Of a stretch of 64,000 bases of DNA, positions 57,148-64,000 are shown one piece after another. Under the pieces are notes generated by a model, which saw only the letters and a program-made list of their open reading frames with translations, was not told the DNA's origin and made no database searches. The stretch covers positions 594,501 through 658,500 of the forward strand of contig WPIO01000027.1 of the NCBI GenBank assembly GCA_009760855.2, given 5' to 3'. The DNA is from Cristatella mucedo. Taxonomy: Eukaryota > Bryozoa > Phylactolaemata > Cristatellidae. The stretch's first letter is position 1. The number at the start of each line of letters is the position of its first letter. Both the position numbers and the translations under genes were made by a program.

Positions 57148-57982
57148 CTATGTAAGTAGAATAAATGGTTATATTCTATCAGACCTTGATGCAAATGGTA
57201 ATAGAATTATTAATTTGAGAGATCCTGTTAATGATGGTGATGCTGTAACAAAATCGTATGCAGATGCAAACTGTATTGTAAATAGTGGTACTTCTTTAAA
57301 TTTACAGAATAGATCAATTACAAATCCTGCTCCAGGAGTTCATTCAACAGATGCTGTTAATGTTAGTCAAGTATCTAATTATGTAAAGAAGTCTGGAGAT
57401 ACAATGACTGGAAATTTAAATAAGATTAGTTTTTCTATTACTTCTACATATTGGAATTTTAGTCTTACTATTCCAACAGTTCTTCCTGATGATTTTTGTG
57501 TTACTTATGGTGGATTAAAACGAGATGTATTATTGAAGAATTCTCCTGCTACAACAAATTTAAATATGAATAATAATTATATAATCAATGTTGCTGAGCC
57601 TGTTAATTCTTCTAATGCTGCAACGAAATCCTATGTTGATAGAACAGTTAAAAAAATAACAGAAGTTGTTGTACTTACATTTAATCCCAGGGCAATGAAT
57701 TCTATTATTAATACTTCTACTGCATATTCTTGGACACATAAAAATAGTCCTCCACTAATAATACTAAGTGCAATGGTTGTTGGATCGTCTAACTGTATAC
57801 AACTAAAGCCTAGCAGCGATACGACAATAGTATCAGGAGATATACGTGCTATAAATTCATCACCGACTGGAACTGATTTTAAGTATTATGCATACTTTAC
57901 TAGAGTTCCGTTAGAATATTATTATGTTGATAACCTAGGAAATATGAAAGTTAATCTATTAATTTCTTACATAAGTACCTGA
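57122..57982 (+). CDS. Fibre protein with phage tail-fibre-like repeats, intact
   Basis: ATG 57122 lies directly after AACTATATAG, inside the YqaJ gene. The 286-residue frame is intact. Repeats of the type (I/V)(I/N)NL..PVN..DAVTKSY(A/V)D occur near residues 29-49, 65-86 and 151-172 (with KKSGDTMTGNL between). This is the collar-type repeat found in bacteriophage tail fibres, where it helps form trimeric beta structures. The C-terminal ~110 residues (WTHKNSPPLIILSAMVVG, YYAYFTRVPLEYYYVDN) may be the knob that binds the host. A receptor-binding role is inferred. Confidence 0.8.
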   Translation: MSRRHHCNDYVSRINGYILSDLDANGNRIINLRDPVNDGDAVTKSYADANCIVNSGTSLNLQNRSITNPAPGVHSTDAVNVSQVSNYVKKSGDTMTGNLNKISFSITSTYWNFSLTIPTVLPDDFCVTYGGLKRDVLLKNSPATTNLNMNNNYIINVAEPVNSSNAATKSYVDRTVKKITEVVVLTFNPRAMNSIINTSTAYSWTHKNSPPLIILSAMVVGSSNCIQLKPSSDTTIVSGDIRAINSSPTGTDFKYYAYFTRVPLEYYYVDNLGNMKVNLLISYIST

Positions 57983-58405
57983 AAAATACAAATGAACTAA
58001 TAAAACAATTACTTCTTTTAATTTTGTTGCTTGATGGTTACCTTTTACTAGCGGAAATAGTTTTGCTATATGCATTATTGATTCATGTTCTAAACAATGA
58101 TGATTGCAGAATAATTCGGAACACCTTTTTTTAAAGTGTTTTTTTGCTAAACAGTATATCTTTGTAGGTCTTTGTTTAGAATATTTATTCCTTGCATAAT
58201 AACAATCTGCACAAATGATTATTTTGTTATTTCTTAAAATGCTGCAATCGAATTCTGTTTCTGTGTTGTCTAGACCGCAGATATCACAACGCACTTCATA
58301 CTTTAACTTTTTTCTTCGTTTAACCTTTTGGCAAACTGGATGACCTGACTCTAAATATTCAAGTTCGTTAAATGATGTCGAACAAGTATCACAAAATATT
58401 TCTAT
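57959..58405 (-). CDS. Zinc-ribbon protein 2, start codon changed to ATA
   Basis: The open frame from 58294 extends in frame up to 58405, where the codon after TCTATAGAA is ATA. The first residues (EIFCDTCSTSF) match the start MEIYCLKC of the gene at 50354-50737, so the original start was very likely ATG. It has several CxxC/CxxH pairs (CDTC, CDICG, CADC, FCNHHC). The final 24 bp overlap the fibre gene tail. A nucleic-acid-binding role is likely but unproven. Confidence 0.65.
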   Translation of the reverse strand: MEIFCDTCSTSFNELEYLESGHPVCQKVKRRKKLKYEVRCDICGLDNTETEFDCSILRNNKIIICADCYYARNKYSKQRPTKIYCLAKKHFKKRCSELFCNHHCLEHESIMHIAKLFPLVKGNHQATKLKEVIVLLVHLYFSGTYVRN

Positions 58406-58415
58406 TTCTATAGAA
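58406..58415. promoter_or_regulatory. Palindromic two-way start motif between zinc-ribbon and integrase genes
   Basis: TTCTATAGAA is a perfect 10-bp palindrome. Read right it gives TATAGA next to the integrase ATG (58415); read left it gives TATAGAA next to the (altered) start of the zinc-ribbon gene at 58405. The two starts are only 9 bp apart, so this short stretch must serve both genes. Confidence 0.6.
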
Positions 58416-59295
58416 TGTCATTTTTAACTCTAAATGAAAGAAAAAAGGAAGGGAAATTTAATCCAGAGTCAGATATAAGCCAAATATTCAAGACAAGGCC
58501 AAAAGTAATTCCAAAAGGATTCTTTAATATAGCTAAACCTAATAAAAATCATCAGGCAGACATTTTGTATATGCCGAATGATTCTGGTTACAAATATGCT
58601 TTGAGTGTTATTAATGTTGCTAGCAGATATCAAGACTCGAGACCACTTAAAACAAAGTCTTCTAAAGAAGTAACACAAGCTATTATAGATATTTATACAA
58701 AAAGCTTATTGAAATGGCCAAAGAAGATAACAGTAGATCCTGGAACTAAGTTTAAAGGAGAGTTCATAAAATAAATGAAAAGACATGAAACACAAGTCAT
58801 AGAAGCTACTAGTAAAAAAAGTGTTGCACTTGTTGAAAGAATGAATAGAACTGTAGCAGAAAGAGCATTTATTGCACAATATGAGAAAGAATTAGAAAAC
58901 ATTAATAATGGAGATTACACTAGAAATAAAGAATGGACTTATAATTTACCAAAGATTATTGATTATCTAAATAATAGTATTACAAGATCTATTGGTGAAG
59001 AACCTGTAAAGGCGATAAAAAAAGAATCCGTAAAACTGAGTATACCAAAATATCATAGAAAAGTTGGAGAACAAGAAAATTATTAGAACTTTGAACAACT
59101 GTTAGATATTTACTAGAACCAGATGAAGGAGAAGAGGAAAAAAGAAGAAGAGCTACAGATCCAATATGGAGCTTGACTAAACATACTATTCTTAGAATAA
59201 TGGTATTGAAAAAACAACCGGTGCGTTTTTTGGTAAATGATGTTAAAAGGAGTTTTGTTAGAGAGGAATTGCAAGTGATTAAGCAAGAGGAGTAG
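58415..59295 (+). pseudogene. Retrovirus-type (rve) integrase, broken
   Basis: ATG 58415 follows TTTCTATAGA. Catalytic DDE residues are visible: HQADILYMPND (first Asp), ITVDPGTKFKGEF (second Asp), and SVALVERMNRTV (Glu). The frame has TAA at 58772-58774 and TAG at 59084-59086, then shifts frame (near 59090) into VRYLLEPDEGEEE and DPIWSLTKHTIL..FLVNDVKRSFVREEL, the C-terminal region characteristic of Polinton integrases. Integrase joins the element ends to target DNA, giving 6-bp duplications. It ends at TAG 59295, overlapping the tail of the next, minus-strand gene. Confidence 0.92.
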
Positions 59296-59680
59296 TTTCT
59301 CTTTGTGAACGTTCTGCTATAATATCGTCAAACTCTTCTTTTGTAACTACTTCATCACATAAAGCATCAGTTATTTTTGAAATAAATTCCGTGTTAGAAT
59401 TGAGAGTAAATCTTTTTCTTTTATCTATTTCAACTAAAACCCCATCAACTGCCACTAGCATTGCTGTTAGAGCTGAAAGAACTGAGACTACATTAGTTAT
59501 ATCCGGATGTGTGTGAATATGTGTTGTAGAAACTGTAACTCCTAAAGCTACTATTATATTTACTATTTTAATTACATATCTTACTCTTGTTAGTTGAGTT
59601 AGGCAGGATCTAACTTTAACGTTATACTCAACTGTTTCATAATATCTTCGAAGAACAAACTTTTTTCTTAGATCTGCCGT
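59279..59680 (-). CDS. Small membrane protein, start codon changed to ACG
   Basis: In frame upstream of ATG 59461 the frame stays open to 59680, where TATAGGAAA is followed by ACG. The codons after it (ADLRKKFVLRRYYET) read like a normal N-terminus, so ATG probably became ACG. Two hydrophobic helices follow (IKIVNIIVALGVTV and NVVSVLSALTAMLVAVDGVLV), then a charged C-terminal region. The layout suits a small two-pass membrane or membrane-active protein; function unknown. Confidence 0.55.
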   Translation of the reverse strand, partial: TADLRKKFVLRRYYETVEYNVKVRSCLTQLTRVRYVIKIVNIIVALGVTVSTTHIHTHPDITNVVSVLSALTAMLVAVDGVLVEIDKRKRFTLNSNTEFISKITDALCDEVVTKEEFDDIIAERSQRETTPLA

Positions 59681-59742
59681 TTTCCTATAATTATTAAAAG
59701 TTTTTAATTTTATTATACTTTTTAAATTATGTAAACGTATAT

Positions 59743-60356
59743 TTAATTGTAATAGGCGGGAGGATTGTGACTACACCATGGAAACACACAATTGCAAACA
59801 TCATTATCTTTACTATCATAATCTGTTACTGTTATTTCTGGTACTCCTAATTCTTTAAGTTCTCTCTCATAATTATATTTTCTTTTCCAAGATGTTTTAC
59901 CTTAATCACAAAATCAATCATCAGTACAAGCATTATTTACATAACAAGTGTGATGATTACAATGAGTATATTCTTCATTTTGTAATTTTAAATTCATTGA
60001 TCAAATTTCTTTATACTTCTCAGACCAATCCATTTTTTTAATTTCAGAACTTCTCTCTTTTTCACACTTTTCAATATGTTTTTTTACTAGTTTTCTTCTG
60101 AAACTTACAGCTTTAGAAACAACTTCTTTTAAAATATAGTCACAACTATAGACATTATAAACTTTATCGAATAAGCATGTTTTATCTTTTATCAAAGTAT
60201 ATTTTGTGACAAATATGCTAAGTTCCTTAACTTTTGAAGGTATATGCTCTGTAAGTGAGCAATTATTTGAGAATATTCTATAAACTCTTTTTTCCAAATA
60301 TGTGCCTTTTCCTCTTTCCTCCTAAATAACGTTCTAGAAGTATAAGATAAAGGCAT
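59743..60356 (-). pseudogene. Cys/His-rich protein at the right end, broken
   Basis: ATG 60356 follows ATTTTATATTTATAGTAA, at the inner edge of the right terminal repeat. The first frame (PLSYTSRTLFRRKEEK) shifts near 60297 into a 98-residue piece (TLIKDKTCLFDKVYNVYSCDY, KKHIEKCEKE), ends TGA at about 60000, and then continues with a Cys/His-rich tail (HCNHHTCY, CNCVFPWCSHN) carrying further TGA and TAA codons to 59743. The Cys/His spacing suggests zinc binding. No known family is recognised. Confidence 0.5.
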
Positions 60357-60373
60357 TTACTATAAATATAAAA

Positions 60374-60628
60374 TAAGTCTTTCAAATCAAATTTAGAAAC
60401 TCTGAAAAAAAATTTACTATAGAATATAATAACTAAAATTTTGGAATGTAGTCTATTGTTTTCCATTGCGCCGAAGCAATATCTGTTGGAGTAGGATTTG
60501 ATTTTTCTTTTTCGGACACTGACACTCAGGAGGGCCACTTCAAAAGGAGACCGAGCGATAGCGAGGTCGAATTTTAGAGTGTGCTCGAGTGAGGGTCAGG
60601 GTGCGAAATGGAAAAATCACATACTACT
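60374..60628 (-). repeat. Right terminal inverted repeat
   Basis: Reverse complement starts AGTAGTATGTGATTTTTCC and mirrors the left repeat at 41410-41662 with a few differences in the outer 190 bp and more inside. Its inner end carries the start motif for the Cys/His-rich gene, just as the left repeat ends at the PolB motif. Confidence 0.95.
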
Positions 60629-60633
60629 CTCCT
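60629..60633 (+). repeat. Target-site duplication, right copy (ctcct)
   Basis: CTCCT follows the right terminal repeat; with the preceding T it reads TCTCCT, equal to the six bases before the left repeat. Removal of the element and one copy would bring the LINE coding strand back together at this point. Confidence 0.75.
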
Positions 60634-62640
60634 CAACCGCTCCCAGATTAGCTCCTTACCTGATGATCTTTGTGATGATCTAGCCGATCGCTTCTCTCGA
60701 TTCTTCGTGCAGAAGATCGACAAAGAACAGGGAATCCATCCCTGCGATGACAACATCTCCACTAAAATGCGGTTCTTAGATTCCTGGCTGCACGTCGATG
60801 TCGACATTTAATGAGGCCACTAGTGATCTAGTCCTGAAGTTCGTATCTCAATCAAAGAAGCCAACAAGTCCTCTGGATTCAATTCCCAATGTCCTGTTCC
60901 TACGATGCATTTATCTGCTGCTGCCATGCATAACTAAAAGCATTATTATGTCATTAGCATCAGGTCATGTCCCAACACCTTTCAGAAAAGCTGTAGTCAG
61001 GCCACTTTTCAAGAAAGTGACACTCGACCAAGAGATCTTAAGCAACTACCGCCCAGTTTCCCTCATACCATTCCTATCAAAGACACTGGAACGGGTCGTG
61101 GCAGACCAGCTGAACTCATATATTGAAACTTCAAACCTTGCTAGTAAGTTCCAGTCTGGCTGTAGAGCTAATAGATGTGTATGTGTAATGTAGAGCACAG
61201 AATCAGCATTGCTTAGGGTGTACAACGACCTACTTAGGAATGCAGACATGGATAGAGTAGCTATGCCTATTTTGCTCGATCTCTCGGCAGCTTTTGATAT
61301 TATCGATCACCAAGTTCTCTTAGAGCGCCTCTCATCTCGCCTGCGCACCACTGGCACTGCAGTGGTTCAGTTCCTATCTCAGTGGCAGACTCCTGAATAT
61401 TGATGTGATTGAAAAAGATCACCTGAGGTACCTCTTAAATACGGCTTACCTCAGGGGTCCGTTCTAGGTCCGGTTCTGTTCACGGTTTACTCTCCTTCTT
61501 GCTGATGTGATTGCCAAGCACAATCTAGGCTTTCACTTCTGTGCGGATGACACTCAGTTGTACCTTTGCTTTGATCCCTCCCAGCCTTCGAGCACCTCAA
61601 ATTCTCTAAACTCACTACCTGCATGCATTGATGACATCCGCACATTGATGGCAGCAAATTTTTATAAAACTTAACAATGATCAAACTAACTTACTAGTTA
61701 TGGGAAAACCCAGTGTAATCCAGAGATTGGACAGGCTGACTCTCAAAATTGGCTCTGCCAGCATATCTCCAGTTGAATCAGCTCGAAATCTAGGTGTCAT
61801 ATTCCAAAGCGACCTCTCGTTAGACGACCATATCAGCTCCACAGTCAAATCCGCCTATTTTCAGCTTCATAACATTGCTAAAATTCGGGCTTGTTTAGAT
61901 AAAGATACCACGTCCAAGTTGGTCCTTGAATTCGTGACGTCCCGTCTCGACTTCTGCAACTCACTGCTTACTGGCCTACCAGCATGTGCGATCAGGCGAT
62001 TGCAGCTGGTGCAAAACTCTGCAGCTAGGCTTGTCTGTCGTGAGCGTCGCAGTTGCCACATTACTCCACTTCTCGCCGACCTGCACTGGCTGCCAGTCAA
62101 GCAAAAAATTGACTTTAAGGTTTTGTCGCTCACTTTTAGGTCCCTTCATTTTTTGGCTCCAGCCTATCTCTCAGATACACTCCCCAATCGGGCCAAGCAT
62201 CGTACCAACCGTTTTCGGAATCCAACAGTCTACAAATACCTCATACAAACCTTAAATCCTTTGGAGACCGTGCATTTAGTTCATATGCTCCCAAAGCCTG
62301 AAACTCCCTCCCGACCTGCGTCAGAACATCCCCTGACCTGACCACATTTAAAAGGAACCTAAAAACACACCTATTTAGGACAGCATTTAGTTGGTCCCTG
62401 TGATTCGTCCTTGATGTGCTTATGAGTGCTGACACTGTGCATGCTGCCACTAACCACATTTGGATGCTGACCATGTGCATGTCACCTTAAACCATGTTAT
62501 CCATTTTTTCTGTTTATCAAGCATGATTTTACTCACCGTTCAATTGCATTTCCAGTTGCAGCAAATGCAAAGCGCCTAGAGAGAGATTAAGTTCTCTGAG
62601 GGTGCTTTATCAAGTGCATTATATTATTATTATAATTATT
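60634..62640 (+). mobile_element. LINE family B, RT to 3' end, right part of the split copy
   Basis: The plus strand carries the RT domain in pieces: VVRPLFKKVTLDQEILSNYRPVSL (near 60985-61060), LDLSAAFDIIDHQVL (near 61275-61315), GLPQGSVLGPVLF (near 61445-61480), ADDTQLYL (61545-61565). Then comes the C-terminal region (61700-62341: ARNLGVIFQSDLSL, QNSAARLVCRERRSCHITPLLADLHWLPVKQ). The 3' UTR ends in the hairpin-like AAGCGCCTAGAGAGAG...GAGGGTGCTTTATC and an ATT tail. It has several stops and shifts but is the best-preserved family-B copy here. Confidence 0.9.
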
Positions 62641-62644
62641 TTCC

Positions 62645-63430
62645 ATCTCTTTTTAGGGACTTTGTGTTTATTTGATGCATCTAGGATCCGACTCGATGAA
62701 CATTTAACTTGCTAGTCGTTTTGGCATTTCCTCAGCCATAATCGAGCATTAGAAGCATATTTATTTGAGCTTTCAAATCCACAAGTAAGAAACGGTCTAA
62801 TGAAATACTAAAAGTCGATGATGCACTGGAAAGCAAAACACCGAATAGTGCTCTCAAGTAAACAAGGAATTCTATATTTTTGTAATTGCTACCTAGGTTT
62901 GGCCATCTTCATTTACTAAATGCATGCACAAAATTAAAAGAAAGTGTCATAATTTCAGGAACACGCTATAATTAATACAGGTCACAATGGTTTTGCAATA
63001 TCATGTCTTTGCCAAGACTTCAAAATCAGTATTTAGTTCCACGAGGCTATTTTTCATCGGAAAACATGGCGCGCTCGCTTCCTGCTCCGACTGCATCAAC
63101 GCATTCGTGCCTATCTTGAAACTGAACCAGGCCTGTGAGCGCAAAACAAGAGGACTCAAACCTAGAACATCTTTCAAACTAGTGCCAGGCACAATTGTTG
63201 AGAAGCATTTTTTGAGAGAATTATATTTGGCACATCCAAGGAATTTCAGCTCACTGTCTTGTGATTGTGCTGCAATAAGCTATCCATAAAAAATTGCAAG
63301 TGCTTTAGCAACTAGGTAAAACTTCCAAACAAGTTAGTTAGGAATGGTTTTCGGCACCTAGTGGTCCAAGCGAGGTGGCATCGTGCACAATCTGATAAAT
63401 TTACTGCTTCCTAATAGAAATATTGACCTG
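62645..63430. other. Sequence right of the LINE, nothing recognised
   Basis: No gene, RNA or repeat is recognised. Open frames at 62987-63289 (+) and 63001-63192 (-) overlap each other and lack known motifs. Confidence 0.35.
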
Positions 63431-63477
63431 CAGTGGTATTTTTTGGCCGTTATTTTGTATATAAAGCAACGTTTCAG

Positions 63478-63688
63478 ATTTTGTTAATTCCCATTGTGCA
63501 TAATTTTCCGGGCCAGTACATATATGGCTGCAAGGCAGCAGACGCGATTATGGATACCAATTTTGTTATACCGGTTACAGGATCCAATCAAGGAGAAGTG
63601 ACGTTCTTAGATGTTCAGCCTCAGCCAGTGGATTCCTGCACTTTCCAAAAGGGAACAATTGCCACAATTATTGGAGGATTCACAGCAG
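63478..63688 (+). CDS. Possible internal exon of an unrecognised host gene
   Basis: A frame open from about 63433 encodes IVHNFPGQYIYGCKAADAI, VIPVTGSNQGEVTFLDVQ and DSCTFQKGTIATIIGGFTA, and ends at CAGCAG followed by gtagaa, a plausible donor. Candidate acceptors are GTTTCAG (63477), CCTGCAG (63433) or GGCCAG (63516). Codon use and amino-acid make-up look like real, probably extracellular protein, but no family is recognised. Confidence 0.3.
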
Positions 63689-63867
63689 GTAGAAAAAACT
63701 ATTTTTTTTAGAAATGGTCTGCAATCTCCAATTTCCGGAAACAGTCAAACTGACTGATCAGTCATATTTTAGGCGACGTTTTCTTTTTGTTGCTCCGGTG
63801 ACCTGTAAGCATAGTGTGAGGAACACATCATCACTGGCTGCCTTGAGAAATAGTCTCTCGTACAGTC

Positions 63868-63935
63868 ACAGCAGCAGCAGCAGCAGCAGCAGCATCAGCA
63901 GCATCATTAGCAGCAGTAGCAGCTGCAGCAGGTAT
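63868..63935 (+). repeat. (CAG)n-like trinucleotide repeat
   Basis: A run of CAG/CAT/TAG trinucleotides (GCAGCAGCAGCAGC with interruptions) about 65 bp long; not clearly coding. Confidence 0.9.
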
Positions 63936-64000
63936 CTAAGGCAAGGATGTTGCTCCAAAAATGGAGTTAAGTTGATTTTGTATACCATTCACATTTCTCA

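Larger units (their letters stand above)
41410..60628 (+). mobile_element. Endogenous adintovirus-type Polinton/Maverick, 19.2 kb
   Basis: The block is bounded by about 250-bp inverted repeats and a short target duplication, is sharply AT-rich compared with its flanks, and is packed with genes on both strands. It has the hallmark set of Polinton/adintovirus genomes: PolB, retrovirus-type integrase, FtsK/HerA-type packaging ATPase, adenain-type protease, double-jelly-roll capsid protein and phospholipase A2 virion protein. It also carries a YqaJ exonuclease, a phage-like fibre and an HNH-AP2 nuclease. Frameshifts, stops and altered start codons show that it is no longer intact. Whether it is called Polinton or adintovirus is a naming matter; the family membership is firm. 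Confidence 0.95.

Noticed and set aside
41679-60356. Bacteriophage or prophage origin of the 19 kb block
   Set aside because: Fibre, HNH and YqaJ are phage-like, but terminal repeats, integrase, PolB, adenain, packaging ATPase and capsid protein together define a Polinton/adintovirus, and the flanks are animal DNA.

Overview
This window looks like nuclear DNA of an invertebrate animal (the species cannot be fixed). The evidence is split coding exons of a ceramide synthase with GT-AG junctions, introns up to about 15 kb, decayed CR1/L2-like LINE retrotransposons whose 3' ends run into ATT microsatellites, tRNA-derived SINEs, and abundant simple repeats. Host DNA has moderate GC. One 19.2 kb block (41410-60628) is strikingly AT-rich and densely coding, and is clearly foreign to its surroundings.

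Host part. Seven plus-strand exons (5115-5299, 20582-20639, 32194-32244, 32901-32993, 35160-35288, 35484-35593, 36246-36402) encode most of a ceramide synthase (Lag1/TLC family). The exon expected between the first two (homeobox-like region) and the C-terminal exon were not found. The introns carry two LINE families. Family A is at 1-2290, 22240-22980, 23060-23560, 24110-25190 and 26935-27840. Family B is at 2970-4020, 5490-5700, 9800-10010, 19010-19725, 25990-26690, 30930-31700, 33770-34080, 40190-41409 and 60629-62640. SINEs and a decayed tandem/inverted repeat (about 10.1-12.15 kb) are also present. A possible exon of another gene lies near 63.5 kb.

Foreign part. From 41410 to 60628 lies an endogenous Polinton/Maverick-type virus of the adintovirus kind. 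It has about 250 bp terminal inverted repeats starting AGTA, a 5-6 bp target duplication (ctcct / tctcct), and sits inside a family-B LINE between its endonuclease and reverse transcriptase. Left to right it carries: protein-primed-type DNA polymerase B (+); a run of small genes (+); an HNH-AP2 nuclease fused to a beta-rich tail (-); a capsid-type phospholipase A2 protein (+); a 128+ aa protein (-); an adenain-type protease (-); a zinc-ribbon protein with five 11-residue repeats (-); the packaging ATPase (+); a coiled-coil protein (+); two beta-rich minor-capsid candidates (+); a pVI-like coiled-coil protein (+); the major capsid protein (+); a YqaJ-type exonuclease (+); a fibre with phage-like tail-fibre repeats (+); a second zinc-ribbon protein (-); the retrovirus-type integrase (+); a small membrane protein (-); and a Cys/His-rich protein (-). 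Together these would replicate, integrate, package and build a virion, and process it by protease cleavage.

The element is decaying: there are many in-frame stops, frameshifts and three start codons changed by one base. Several genes remain open (fibre, pVI-like, a 91 aa helical protein, ATPase apart from its start). The most unusual feature is a short motif, TATAG or near variants, placed 0-20 nt before about 20 gene starts on both strands. It may be a virus-specific promoter or, alternatively, a spliced-leader acceptor site.
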